Positions 1-10,611 of a DNA stretch of 64,000 nucleotides are shown here, piece by piece. This DNA comes from Telopea speciosissima (taxonomy: Eukaryota; Streptophyta; Magnoliopsida; Proteales; Proteaceae). Where the stretch lies: the NCBI RefSeq assembly GCF_018873765.1, contig NC_057916.1, forward strand, positions 50,222,540-50,286,539, given 5' to 3'. The notes beneath the pieces are model-generated. The model was not told the origin of the DNA. It searched no databases and worked only from the letters and a program-made list of their open reading frames with translations. The position numbers and the translations under genes are program-made. Every line of letters begins with the position of its first letter. Position 1 is the first letter of the stretch.

Positions 1-190
1 CTCGTGCTTCACATAGCATTTCAGCTATTGCAGAGTATGCTCTTAAATTATATACCATGGGATGCTTCTATGCTAAAATCTTATGATCCTCAATAGCCAT
101 AATGTGGTGTTAAACCTAGGGACTATGTCCTCCTAGGGAGAATTCTCTTCACACTTTCTATTTATAAAACCTATTAAATCTTCAAGCCCT

Positions 191-356
191 AGACCCCGTC
201 GTGAAATGGTAAAGGTTACTCCATTGTGATCAAGTGGTCACGGGTTCAAATCTTGAAACAACCTATCTGTAAAAGTAGGGGTACGGCTGCATACATTATG
301 ACACTCCCTAGACCCTATAGTGGTTGGTGCCTCGTGCATTGGCTACACCCTTTATA
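191..356 (+). mobile_element. Au-like SINE (tRNA-derived)
   Basis: The body has a tRNA-like 5' part with a Pol III B-box-like stretch (GGGTTCAAATC near 243-253). It ends in the Au-type tail (GCCTCGTGCATTGGCTACACCC, in two halves, near 329-350). It is flanked by a 15-bp direct repeat, AAATCTTCAAGCCCT, at 176-190 and 357-371. The same SINE with the same target duplication occurs in copy B, so it predates the duplication. This also explains the tRNA-like look of this stretch; it is not a tRNA gene. Confidence 0.85.
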
Positions 357-582
357 AAATCTTCAAGCCCTGTAGATTGGTTGTCAAGTTACAACATAGG
401 TATATCGTTTAAGCTGTTCATACGAACCAACCCAGTGGCCAAGATGGCAAACGAGCAATAATTATTTGTTGTAAGGTTTCAGAGCATTAAAGGGATCCTA
501 TTTTAGGTATCCATTTCATTAAAATACACTAATGTATTATGTCAATTTTCATTAAAGGGATCCTATTTTTCTACTTTATCAT

Positions 583-589
583 TATATAA
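583..589 (+). promoter_or_regulatory. TATA box of the copy A PMEI-like gene
   Basis: TATATAA lies 58 bases before the ATG at 647, a spacing that gives a 5' leader of about 30 bases. The same box is kept in copy B near 52970. Inferred from sequence and position only. Confidence 0.55.
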
Positions 590-646
590 TAGATATAGAG
601 AACCATCCCATTTGAGTTTTATCTATAGAACAGAGTTGAAACAAAC

Positions 647-1183
647 ATGAAGAAATCATTATCTTTCTTCTCCTCCCCCATCTTCTTCTCTCTTGTTTTT
701 CTATTTCTAGCCATTGTTGATGCCGATATTGTGCATGAAACATGTCACAAAGTAGCTCATGGTATCAAGGATTATGAATTCTGTGTGGCAGCTCTCGAAG
801 AAGATCCTAGGAGCCACAGTGCAGACCTCCAAGGGCTAGGGATCATCTCAATGGAGTTAATCATAGAAAATGCAACAAAGATTGGTTCACGGATTAAGGG
901 GCTCTTGAATGATCAAAAATATGGTCGAGATGCTAAGCGTCTCTTACAAGCTTGTGAGGATCTTTACTCTATGGCAAAGGATGTTACAAAACAAGCAATT
1001 GATCACTTCAAATCTAAGGATTACCATGGAGCTAGTAGTTTAGTTGATTCAGCGCAGGTCGCTGCAACAACTTGTGAAGATGGGTTCAAGGGGGCCGGCT
1101 TAAAATCGCCTCTGATAGCAGAGGACAATTATATTATCCAGTTAACTTCAATTGTAGTTACTATTACTAAAATTGTCCATTGA
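647..1183 (+). CDS. PMEI/invertase-inhibitor-like secreted protein (Pla a 1 type)
   Basis: A single-exon frame of 178 residues. Residues 1-26 are a hydrophobic signal peptide ending before DADIVHETC. The mature part has the four cysteines of the PMEI fold (C33, C46, C103, C143), which form two disulfides in this family. It also has the typical segments SADLQGLGIIS and TTCEDGFK. The family binds either cell-wall/vacuolar invertase or pectin methylesterase in the apoplast; sequence alone does not decide which. The overall pattern is closest in my recognition to the plane-tree pollen protein Pla a 1, annotated as a putative invertase inhibitor. A TATA box (583) and a polyadenylation signal (1256) frame it, so this copy looks functional. 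It has a decayed sister in copy B. Confidence 0.88.
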   Translation: MKKSLSFFSSPIFFSLVFLFLAIVDADIVHETCHKVAHGIKDYEFCVAALEEDPRSHSADLQGLGIISMELIIENATKIGSRIKGLLNDQKYGRDAKRLLQACEDLYSMAKDVTKQAIDHFKSKDYHGASSLVDSAQVAATTCEDGFKGAGLKSPLIAEDNYIIQLTSIVVTITKIVH

Positions 1184-1255
1184 ATATGCCTTCTTTGTTT
1201 GAATGTTTGTTTCAATGTGACCATTGCTATGGACATGGTTGTTATTTTTTCTACA

Positions 1256-1261
1256 AATAAA
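1256..1261 (+). terminator. Polyadenylation signal AATAAA of the PMEI-like gene
   Basis: AATAAA lies 73 bases after the stop codon at 1181-1183, a normal distance for a plant 3' UTR. It is retained in copy B near 53637. Confidence 0.5.
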
Positions 1262-1563
1262 AGTTAATCGAAAGTTATGTTTTATTTCTTTGAGTGGTAT
1301 ATGATTGAACTGGATGAAGTCTTATTTTTTTTTATTAATTTAGTTCATTCTTTTTCATTAGTTTAAGCAAGAATTTTTTCACTAAAGGGATCATTTTATT
1401 AGAAAGAATGTAGAAAACAAAAACACAGCCCTTGAGAAGAAATTAGGGTACGAAGTAGAAGCCAAAAACTGAGCTAGCCTCTCCCACCTTTGATAATGGC
1501 TCCAACAGGATGGGACTAACTCGCTAAATGCGAAAAAGCCATCTGCCTTGCGCATCCATTTGG

Positions 1564-1750
1564 GAATTTTTATCACCTTCAATTCGCTGCCTACTCCAAT
1601 TCCCTCCAATTCCTCACTTAGGAGCAGAAATGACCACCCTACCCCACCTTGGGCAGTGTGTTCGGCCAGGGGGTAGGGTGGTCATTTCTGCTCCTATGTG
1701 AGGAATTGGAGGAAATTGGAGCAGGCAGCGAATTGGAGGTGATAACGATT
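1564..1750. mobile_element. Foldback MITE, Mutator-like, present only in copy A
   Basis: Two arms of about 72 bases (roughly 1566-1642 and 1671-1750) are near-perfect inverted repeats around a short loop. The insert is bounded by the 11-bp direct repeat CATCCATTTGG (1553-1563 and 1751-1761). In copy B the same site holds a single CATCCATTTGG (54111-54121), so the empty site is seen directly. A target duplication of 9-11 bp fits the Mutator superfamily. It carries no coding capacity. Confidence 0.85.
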
Positions 1751-3088
1751 CATCCATTTGGTGGCCTTGAAAAATTGAGGAGGGGAAAGTGATCATAGTT
1801 GAAGAAACCTCAAGTTTTGCTGTAGATTTGGCCAGATAGTCCACAACAGGATTTGCTTCCCTTTAAAAATGAGTAATTTTCCATTCAATAGTATGAGCAT
1901 GATTATGTCTCAACTCAAGCACTCAATGCCAAGAATTGGTGAGGTAGAAAATTTTAAGAACAACTACTAGCATGATTAAATAACACTTAATCATTGATTG
2001 GTTAGAAGAAAGAAACATTTTGATTGGCAAGATTTCCTAGCCCAAGGCTCTTTTTCTTTTTGGGAGAGGGTTCCAAGAGCAAGCAGCATAGGGACCAAAT
2101 CTACGAGGGGTGACAAAAAAGTTTTGGGATTGTTTTGTAATAGGGGTAGAGAGATCATTCCTTGTGAAGAGTAGATTTATAGAGAGAGGGTACTAGTGTA
2201 GCCTTTGTGGTCGTCTTAGAGAATTTATTCCTTTTCTTTTGGGCTTAATTTGGTTCTATGTAAATTCTATGTCAAAAAACATTAATTAAATTACTTGTGT
2301 AATGATAAGATTTTACTTAAAAAATTTTTATCACATAGTTTCTTCTTGTAAAAAAGGTGGAACCTTAGTGAGAACATCCCTTTTCCAGAGTCATAAGGCT
2401 AGTAGTAGAACTTTACATGACCATGGGTGGTGTTTGGACAGCTTTTTTTGTTACCATTTGATGGTGTCTAACCCAAATCTCGATTTTCAAGGTTGAGACA
2501 CCCTACCCAAGGTCATAAGCCCCAAAAGTGTAAACTACCTGATCAATTTAGAACTAAACACCACATTCATGACTACGGAACATACTTGCTACATCACTTA
2601 ACAATGAATTTTCAAAATCAACTTGGTGTGCCGAAGTGGTTGTTTTTGGCACAACTTAATTCATCAATCTAGGTTCCTCTTATTTAAATCATGTGTGCTA
2701 TTTTTTATATGGGGAAAGGATCCCCACTCTATTGGGGTGGCCAAATCCAGGACTTTTGGGACCAGATCATTGGGCTTTCAGATATGAGGGGACAAATCTA
2801 AAATTTTTGTACTCAGTTCTAATTGATTTCAATATAGATCGGAATCAACAGAGACTGATTCGACATTCAATCCATTGTTCAAAATTGTTGACATAATATG
2901 ATATTGCTCAATGGGATCTGATGCGTGTATTTACTACTTTCTTTGAGTATTGATTGTTACATCTGCTTGGCAGCTTTTGTGTGGGTTAACCCTGTGTTTG
3001 GAATATAGTGCAGTTAAGACACATGACATACTAGGTGGAATCCCAATGGGACCTACCATTTCCTTTAAGTCCAACTCATATGTACAAC

Positions 3089-3935
3089 TGTTTGCGGCCC
3101 AAACCACCTGGTTCTGATTTGGGTGGGCTAGGCGTGGACCAAGAGTGGGACGTCGTCGTTGGGCCGAGATCGAGGAGGAATACAGAGACGTGGTTGCACC
3201 CCTGACGGTTGGGGGGGATGGCCCACATGACAGAAACACAGGTAGTACCAGGTGCAGGTCTACGCCTCGCAAGGAACGAGGGTTGATGGCAACGTTGGTG
3301 GGACCCACCAGTGCTGCAACAGTTAGAGTGAGAGTAGGGTTGGTGACTTGCGTGGCAGTACCTGGTTGGAGCTGGGGAAGCATATGCCGAAGAGGGTGGC
3401 CTTGGAGGGAACGATTGCACAGGCTGATAACTGCCAAGGCTTATCTTATATAAGGGGGAAGGCTTATCCGTGAGAGAGACAACACATCTGACAATCAACA
3501 TTTTGTCTTTACTCGTTTTGCATTTTACTTTTACTTGTTTGCTCTGCATTTCTTTATTGCTTTTGTGATTTGAGGCTGAAGGAAATGTACAGTCACATAC
3601 TAAAGACAACAGGGGTGTATGCGCAAGGCTCGCACTTGTATCTGGTATGATCGGTTAATGCATTTACTATTTCAGTTCATTGTTGTTTGTGTCTCAAGGT
3701 TCTTTCCCTTTTTATTTGAGCAATAGCATTTCGGGCTGTAGTCCGTAGTTTGTTGGTTTAACCCAAAAGACCTTAGAGCTACTCAGGCAGGAGAGAAACC
3801 TACTAGCCTAGTAAGGAGTCAGATTAGGCTGTTCTCGGTCTCGTTTGAACCTGCGCAAAGGTTCTGGCACGCCGGCATTATTTGCACCACGTGCGTACCC
3901 TGCGTGTAAGTGTTTGGGGAGTTTTTTCAGCAACA
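3089..3935 (+). repeat. 5' LTR of the Tat-type element
   Basis: It begins TGTTTGCGGCCC and ends CAGCAACA, the standard TG...CA form, 847 bp. A TATA-like TTATATAA at 3446-3453 would start the genomic RNA. It matches 16011-16225 plus 44334-44964. The open frames on both strands here (such as the frame at 3076-3609) are non-genic. Confidence 0.92.
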
Positions 3936-3941
3936 CATTTT

Positions 3942-3959
3942 TGGCACGCCCGGTGGGAC
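3942..3959 (+). other. Primer-binding site of the Tat-type element
   Basis: TGGCACGCCCGGTGGGAC begins seven bases after the 5' LTR, the position where the 3' end of a host tRNA pairs to prime minus-strand DNA. The sequence begins TGG as expected for pairing with CCA. I have not identified the tRNA. Confidence 0.6.
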
Positions 3960-3980
3960 CTTCATAAGCCAACGACTGCT

Positions 3981-5954
3981 ATGGTCAAGCAAAAGAAAGG
4001 ACTAGGACATTCTCGTATCCAAAAGAAAAATATGGTGGATGAAGAAATGGAGAATCCTACGGCGGCTGAGTTTGTAGACCAAGCTGAGGACGAACCATGC
4101 GGTTCACATGGCAGTAATGCTAGCCATGACTCAGCACATCAGCTGGTGGTTATGGTGCATGACGCTGTAGACCCCCTCGCGGGCAATATACAGCAGCTTG
4201 TGAACGTCTTTAGACCCATTTTTGACAATTTACGCCACATGATGGCTAAGGTTGATAAGTCCGTAGCCAGTCAGCAAAGTCAGTTCGAGGAGTTTCGTGA
4301 AACCCTTGTTACCCTGAGGCAGCAGGCCACGCCAGTGGCAAGACCAAATGCCATGGTCACACCACCTGATGGGACTGCCGCAGGGGCCGAAGGTAGAGGA
4401 CTAGAGGTGGGTCGCATAGGCTTGCCGGCTCAAGCCGCCTTTGGCGGTAGTTCGAGCCAAAATCCCATTGTTGGGGACCGGCCTAGAGTTAGCCTGCCAG
4501 CGACGACTTTCATCAATTCCCTGTATCAGGCCGTACCACCCGGCGTCCCCAACCCAGTTGGGAGCTATGTGGCTAGCAGCCCCTCCCACAGGCGTCTAGG
4601 GGGGCGCTAATCAGACAACAACCCTAGGGGCAGGCCATGCGCCCGTAGTAGTTATCCCAGCGGTGCTGCAGTGGCCAGCAGCTGTGAGTGCTTCCCAGAC
4701 AGGGGGCATCAGGTCCATCCCAGGGTCCAGTAACACGGCCGCCACAGGGCCAAACGTTGTTCCCTTAGGGGGATACCCCCCTCTAGGACGTGGCAGTGCG
4801 ACCACCGGAGTACCTGGGTACAGACCCATAGGGGCAAACATCATGGAGAGTATGCCCGGATTCGAACCAAGGCTGGAGGTGTTCCCAAACGCTCAACCCG
4901 ACCTGGCCTACCCCGATAACCCATGGTCGCTAGACGCGACAAGGTATCCAGTTGCTCAAGGGGTACCATTGATAGTTGACAGGGGAGAACTGGCCAGGAT
5001 CCTCCAGGACAACATTAATCCCTTCTATAGGATGACCCCACGTCCCGCATATAGGAAGCCCTACCCTGAGTATTTCGATGCAGTGGACCTCGGGAGGTAT
5101 CCCAAGATCCCAGAGTTCACCAAGTTCTCAGGCAAGGACAAGGTGCCCATTATTGAACACATAGCCCACTTTACGGTCCAGTGCGGTAATTTGGGCGGAC
5201 TGGAAGCGGCCAAGCTCAGGATGTTCCCCAACTGCCTTACGGGATCGGCCTTCACTTGGTACTTCAATTTACCCGCCAATTCAGTCTAGAGTTGGCAGGC
5301 AATGGAGGACCTCTTTCACACTCAGTTTTACCGGACCGAGCCTGAGATCACCATAGGGGACCTGGCCAAAATGACCCAAGAGCAGGGTGAGGCAGTCGAG
5401 AGATTCATTACCCGGTTCAAGACGGCCAAATACAAATGTCCGACCACTTTGCCCGAGGCCGAATACGCGAGGATGGCCTTGGGGGGACTCAGTTTTGAGC
5501 TTCGAAAAAGGTTTATTGGTCAGTACTTTGCTGACCTTGGTCAGCTGGTGCTGCAGGCCGTGCCCTATGAGCAGCTCTTAAAAGAGGAGGGTTAGCAGAA
5601 AGCAGCCTCTATTGGAACATATTATAAAGATGCAGCTAGCCACATCTTCCCGCTGTTAGGAAATAGTGAGCAAAAATAGGTTGACTATGTTGAGTTTGAG
5701 GTAGATGCTACAGAAATCGCAGAAGGAAAACCCTATGTATGTAAGGCTTTGGCCAGGCAGAATGATCAGGCCAAGCAGACCGACCCATCCAAGTCTGCTC
5801 CTCAGAGGACCTTTGATTCGAAGGTGATATACTCCTTCGACATTTCAAAGGCCGAATTGATCTTTGACTAGTTGCTCAAGGATAAGCAGATTAAGTTACC
5901 GCCAGGGCACCAGATACCACCCAGTCACGAGCTAAAAGACCAGAAATACTGTAA
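3981..5954 (+). pseudogene. Tat gag, N-terminal and core part (broken)
   Basis: A frame opens at 3981 (starting MVKQKKGLG) and runs through a region rich in charged and coiled-coil-like residues to a stop at 4608. After a frame change it continues in the 4663-5289 frame and then 5302-5595. The retrotransposon gag core is clear: PKIPEFTKFSGKD near 5101-5142, TGSAFTWYF near 5239-5265, and EQGEAVERFITRFK near 5380-5421. In-frame stops occur near 5287, 5593 and 5869. The Harbinger-type element splits the frame at 5954; the gag resumes at 7251. Gag would form the particle that packages the RNA; this copy cannot. Confidence 0.82.
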
Positions 5955-7247
5955 GGGCGTGTTTGGTAACGATTCCGTTCTGAGAACGATGTTCTTCGAT
6001 AAAATGATCTTTTTCTGTTTCTTCTTCGAAAGATCATTTTTGTCCTACTGTTAGGCGTTTGGTAAACCTGTTCTGAAACTGTTCTTGAAATCATTCCTGA
6101 ACCAAATGGTGTTTGGTAAAACATGGTCTGAGACAGAAATTTAAAACTATTGCCATTATTCTGATCTTAATCCTAATACCCCTGCTACCTGTAACCTTTA
6201 GAGAAAGGACATGATAAAAATAAATGTCAACCAGTCTCTTTTTCTTTTGAACAAAATACATGAGTATCCCCAACATAAAGAAATCGAGTAAGATTCCCCC
6301 TAGTAGTAATTCCACCATTCAACAATTAAAAATCCTAAATTTTGGATGCACTTTAGTTTTCCATATTAGACGCTACACAACTCAAGCTAAGTCTTCCAAG
6401 AACAGATTTATTGTGCACAAACCTCATGTAAACCCAAACCACTGCAGCTTTTTGGTTTACACACACGTGACCAGGGAATTAGAGAAATCTTTTTGTAACC
6501 AGGAAATTTACCTCTCCAAAAAACGAGCACTAATCAAATCCAGCTGAGAATACGCAATAGGTACCACATAAAAGATTCTGATTTTTTTTTTCCTATGAAC
6601 ACAGAGACGGTTACCGTACCCAACAAAAGAAATAGTGTATAGCTTCCATCTCTCTCTCTCTCACAGAACATCCTCTAATGGAAACTGCAGATTTTCTAAA
6701 ACTACATAAGATGAAGCATACAAATACAAATTTAAAGAAGAAAAAAAGAAGCATACAAATACAAATTTTAAAATAAGAATGAAGGGAAAAAACGAATTTA
6801 CAGAAGAAGAAGAAGAAGCAGAAGCAGAAGAAGAAGAAGAAGCAACAGAAGAAGAAGAAGAAGAAGAAGCAGAAGCAGAAGAGAGAAGAAGAACGAAGAA
6901 GAAGAAGCAGAAGAACGAAGAAGAAGAATACCTGAGATGCTCTTGAGTCTTGCGTCTTGCCGTCAAGATGTCCAGCGGCCTTCCTTTTTTTTATCGTGGA
7001 GAAGTCTAAAGATTTTAAGATTTTATCGGGATTTCACCTACCAAGTTACCCTAAAATTGATCTTGGGAGTGAGAAACATGGGTAACCATGTTTCTCCAAA
7101 CCAATCTCCAGACCAGCTTTGGTACCCGGTTCATTCTTGGGAGTGAAAATCAGAATCAGTTTTGCCAAACATTAGATTCCATTTTTCTGGTCCCAAGACA
7201 CTCCCGGGCTTGAAAAACAGCTCCCAAGATCGTCACCAAACGCGCCC
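5955..7247. mobile_element. PIF/Harbinger-type non-autonomous DNA transposon
   Basis: The left end GGGCGTGTTTGGTAACG is the inverse of the right end CGTCACCAAACGCGCCC. The element is flanked by TAA (5952-5954 and 7248-7250), the 3-bp target duplication of PIF/Harbinger and Tourist elements. Removing the element and one TAA rejoins the host gag frame across a conserved YCKWHN motif, strong support for both boundaries. Length is 1293 bp. Inside are copies of the GTTTGGTAA terminal motif (near 6057 and 6110) and a GAA-rich microsatellite. No transposase frame is visible, so it would need enzymes in trans. Confidence 0.88.
6803..6930 (+). repeat. GAA/GAAGCA microsatellite
   Basis: An imperfect run of GAA with interspersed GCA triplets. 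It creates a serine-rich frame on the minus strand (6661-6966) that is compositional and not a gene. Confidence 0.85.
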
Positions 7248-7250
7248 TAA

Positions 7251-8595
7251 GTGGCACAACACTCGCACCCACACTACTACTAACTGTGTGGTTTTTCGTA
7301 ATGCCTTATAGAAAACAATTACAACTGGATGTTTGCACTTCCCTGGAAAGGAAAAGGGGGTCATGATGGTCGATGAAGACCCTTTTCTAGTCAACATGGT
7401 CAGCGTTGACTTTTCAAGGATGGCCAGACCAAGAGAGGATGTAGTGCCAACTATGAGGATCGGGCAGGGGAGCCATCCACATAGGCCAAATCTAGCGGCG
7501 CAGTCGTCAGGATCCCGTTTGAGCCCATGGGCCACTCCTTTCTGCACCCAGGCCAACAGCGGCCGGGCAGCTAACAATCTGGGGGATGCATCGGGTGAAA
7601 TGGTGCAGGCATGCTTGGCCCCACTTGAGCGACCCAAGGCACCTGTCATGGGCCAGTCTAGTAATGTGCTAGCTCGGTCTGAAGAGCAGGATAGGGTCCA
7701 GAGATGGTGAAGGACGGGCAGACGGCCCACGGTGAATCCCCGCTATGAGTTTAGTCTGTAAGAGGAACCAAGAGGGTCAGAAGGACTTGGGACTTGCACA
7801 CCCAGGCTGAGTGAAGCACCAAGGATCCACCAAGAAGTTTGTCCAAGTTGTAATCGCTCAATCAAGGGATGATGGAACAGAAACACAGCTTGGTCAAGTC
7901 GAGCACCGTCTGATCAGGACACACGGTCTTCCCTCGGGGTGCGAGAGGAGATTAATCTAGCAGACAGGAGGCCAGTTCCTTATCAGGCATCACACACTTC
8001 CAGGCCGTTCACCAAAGATCGGCTTGGGAGGGCTTCAGTAAGGGGGCGTTCAACGTATAAACAGTGTGGACTTGACTACTCATGCTCAAAATACTCTAGA
8101 TGGGAGGCCGCTCACCACCAGGAGGGCCACAGGCTGAGGAAGGTTGTTCCTAAGATAGATGAAGAATGATGGAAGGTTGCAAGGCATCCAAAGTTCCCGA
8201 CTAGCCCTGGTCCAGCTCGCCTGTCCAGAGCACAGAAAAGAAGATGGCAGAGAAAGAGGGTGGCCCAAAGATGGCACCAGTAGGCCCAGACCAATGAGGG
8301 TCGTACTAGGGGATTCCCCTAGGTCCAGGTCGAAGAGGGCATAAGCTCCGAGGTACAGAGCCAGGTGATCAAAGGGGCATCAGGGGCAAAAGAACCAGAC
8401 AATGTCATAGGCGGACAAGGAGCTCTGGAGCCAGAGGTGTCAGACTACAAGATCGAGGACATTGACCCTCAAGTCTTTTATGACATAGTGATGAGCGCCA
8501 GCCCAAGAGTTGATAGTACGGACCACAGTGGCCCCATCCAGTCATCAGATATCAACTTCAGGGGGTTGGCTTCGGCGCGATCCCGACTCAGGTAT
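7251..8595 (+). pseudogene. Tat gag-pol linker region, after the Harbinger insertion
   Basis: The frame resumes directly after the TAA with KWHN...TNC, the C-terminal conserved motif of Tat gag-like proteins, then GCLHFPGKEKGVMMVDEDPF at 7324-7383. From about 7700 the reading frame is lost to several stops and frame changes. Short readable stretches remain (for example 8365-8520, EVSDYKIEDIDPQVFYDI). No separate gene is visible between here and the protease. Confidence 0.65.
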
Positions 8596-8603
8596 AGATC
8601 TCA

Positions 8604-9418
8604 ATGGTGTACGTCCTGCCAAAGACATTCCAGTATCAGCCCGGCCAGGCGACGCAACTGGAGGGAGACATAGACAAGGGAGGCTTGCATCTAGAGATAT
8701 TGGGGATAGAACTGGCACCCAATCAAGAACAGACCGCAAAGAAGGTGGACTACAGTGAGTCAGACCAGCAGGGCCCCAAAGACAACGTTAGGATAGTCAT
8801 CACCAGAGAAATAAAGTACACCTTTGATAATCCAGTGCCACGGGGGAAGGTGGCCAACATATTCGAGGAGCTAACTCGTGAGATGACACGGCACCTGAAG
8901 CCATTGTACATACAGTCTTATATGGACGGCAAGCCAATAACCAGGGTTTTGATTGACAATGGAGCAGCGATAAATATTTTACCCTTAAGGATGATGAAAC
9001 GTCTCAGGAGAGATGAGACCAATTTGCTACCCGGTGATGTATCGATCACAAATTTCCTGGGCGGCTCCACCAGGCCAAGAGGAGTACTCCCGATCGACCT
9101 AAAGGTGGGGAACCATATGTCCTTGATGGCTTTCTTCATCATGGATGCCATGGCCAACTACAACGCCCTCCTAGGATGAGACTGGATCCGCGCAAATTCA
9201 TGCATCCTGTCGTCCTTACACCAGTTCCTAATACTGTGGCGAAAAGGGAAGATTGAGTTGGTGATGGCTGATAACCGGCCATTCATGGATGACGCCAGCC
9301 ATGCGGAGGCCATCTTATACGATGGATGCATCGGCTCTATCCAGTTCACTGGTGAAGATGAACATAGGAGGCCTAGGTCTTTGATTACCTCGTCTATGGT
9401 CTTAGAAGAAGTATTCTA
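8604..9418 (+). pseudogene. Tat aspartic protease region
   Basis: The retropepsin motif reads VLIDNGAAINILPL near 8949-8990. The DNGA form in place of D[ST]G is common in plant gypsy elements. The flap and C-terminal ILGxDW equivalent appears near 9165-9190 as ALLG-stop-DWI, where a TGA probably replaces TGG (a G-to-A change). The protease would cut the polyprotein; the stop at 9177 and another near 9416 make it defective. Confidence 0.8.
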
Positions 9419-9490
9419 GTTGAAGGGACCACAGACGAAAGCCCTGCCAAATCTTGGAGAACGGCGGAGGAAGACTGACGAAGGCTACCT

Positions 9491-10606
9491 GTGAAGACAA
9501 GCCAGAAGGTTGTAGCAGACATAATATGCCAGCTGACAGTTGCAAGCCTGGAGAAGAAGATGTCTCACGAAATAGGATTGATGGCTGAGGTCATAGCCAA
9601 GGAGCAAGCGGTGGTTGGCCCTAAAGTCAGGCTACAAGATCTGCCACTAGCACCGCCGAAGATGGAGGAAACTTTGGCAGAAGTCCAAGATCCCTTGGTA
9701 GAAGTAGACTTAGGAATGGCCGAGGACCACTGGCCTATTTATGTTAGTGGTCTACTCTTACCCGAGTTAAGGGGGGATATTGTAAGTTTATTGAAGGAAT
9801 TTAAAAACTGTTTCACTTGGGATTATTCTGAGATGCCTGGTTTAGACCGAAAGTTGGTCTAACATCGGTTGCCCATCAAAGATAACTACAGACCCGTAAA
9901 ACAGCTACCTAGGCGAATGGCACCAGACGTCATCCTAAAAATCAAGGACAAAATTGAACGATTGCTTAAGGCAGGCTTCATCAGGACTACTAGGTACGTG
10001 GAATGGGTGTCGAATATAGTGTCGATCATAAAGAAGAATGGAAAACTAAGGGTCTGCATTGACTTTAGAGACCTGAACAAGGCCACCCCCAAGGACGAAT
10101 ACCCGATGCCAGTGGTCGACATGCTGGTTGACGCGGCCTCAAAAAACCACATCATGTCTTTTATGGACAGCCATGTTGGATATAATCAAATCTTCATCAT
10201 AGAAGAGGATGTCCCAAAGATAGCCTTTCGATGCCAGGGCGCTTTAGGGACATATGAGTGGTTGGTCATGCCGTTTGGGTTGAAGAACGCTGGCGCCACT
10301 TACCAGTGAGGAATGAACACCATTTTTCATGACATAATTGGCACCTTTGTTGAGGTTTACATTAACGATGTTGTGGTCAAGTCAAAGCAGGAGCACGAGC
10401 ATCTGGAGCACTTGAGGCGGGCATTCTCCGGAATGAGGAGTCATGGCTTGAAGATGAATCCATTGAAATGTGCCTTCGGGGTAATGACTGGTAACTTTTT
10501 GGGGTTTTTGGTTCATCAAAAAGGAATTGAGGTAGACAAGAACAGGCTAAGGCCATCCAGGAGGCAAGGCCGCCTACAAACAAAAAGGAGTTACAGAAGT
10601 TCCTAG
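9491..10606 (+). pseudogene. Tat reverse transcriptase
   Basis: RT blocks are visible in order: KLRVCIDFRDLNKATPKDEYP near 10048-10110 (fingers), SFMDSHVGYNQI near 10159-10194, MPFGLKNAGATYQ near 10270-10308, and the catalytic loop EVYINDVVVKSK near 10351-10386. The loop is YIND where active enzymes have Y[IVM]DD, so a catalytic aspartate is lost through a single G-to-A change. A TGA follows TYQ at 10307-10309. The N-terminal frame (9491-9862) ends in TAA immediately before the RT frame. This copy cannot copy RNA. Confidence 0.88.
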
Positions 10607-10611
10607 GACAG

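Larger units (their letters stand above)
1..3088 (+). repeat. Segmental duplication, copy A, left part
   Basis: This block matches 50652-55494 almost base for base once later insertions are removed. It contains the SINE, the PMEI-like gene and about 1.9 kb of downstream non-coding DNA. The match is already present at base 1, so the duplicated unit probably extends left of the window. Copy A is interrupted at 3088 by the Tat-type element and resumes at 44965. From 1184 to 3088, apart from the small inverted-repeat element at 1564-1750, I see no gene; the short open frames there are not preserved between the two copies. Confidence 0.93.

Noticed and set aside
201..260. Possible tRNA gene (B-box-like sequence)
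   Set aside because: It is the tRNA-derived head of an Au-like SINE with a 15-bp target duplication; no cloverleaf is formed.
3076..3609. Long overlapping frames on both strands (177, 167 and 102 residues)
   Set aside because: They lie in the Tat 5' LTR or cross its left edge; the matching 3' LTR does not keep them open.
6661..6966. Minus-strand serine/phenylalanine-rich frame of 101 residues
   Set aside because: It is the translation of a GAA microsatellite inside the Harbinger-type element.
7233..7730. Minus-strand frame of 165 residues
   Set aside because: It is antisense to the Tat gag continuation and begins near the Harbinger edge; no recognisable domain.
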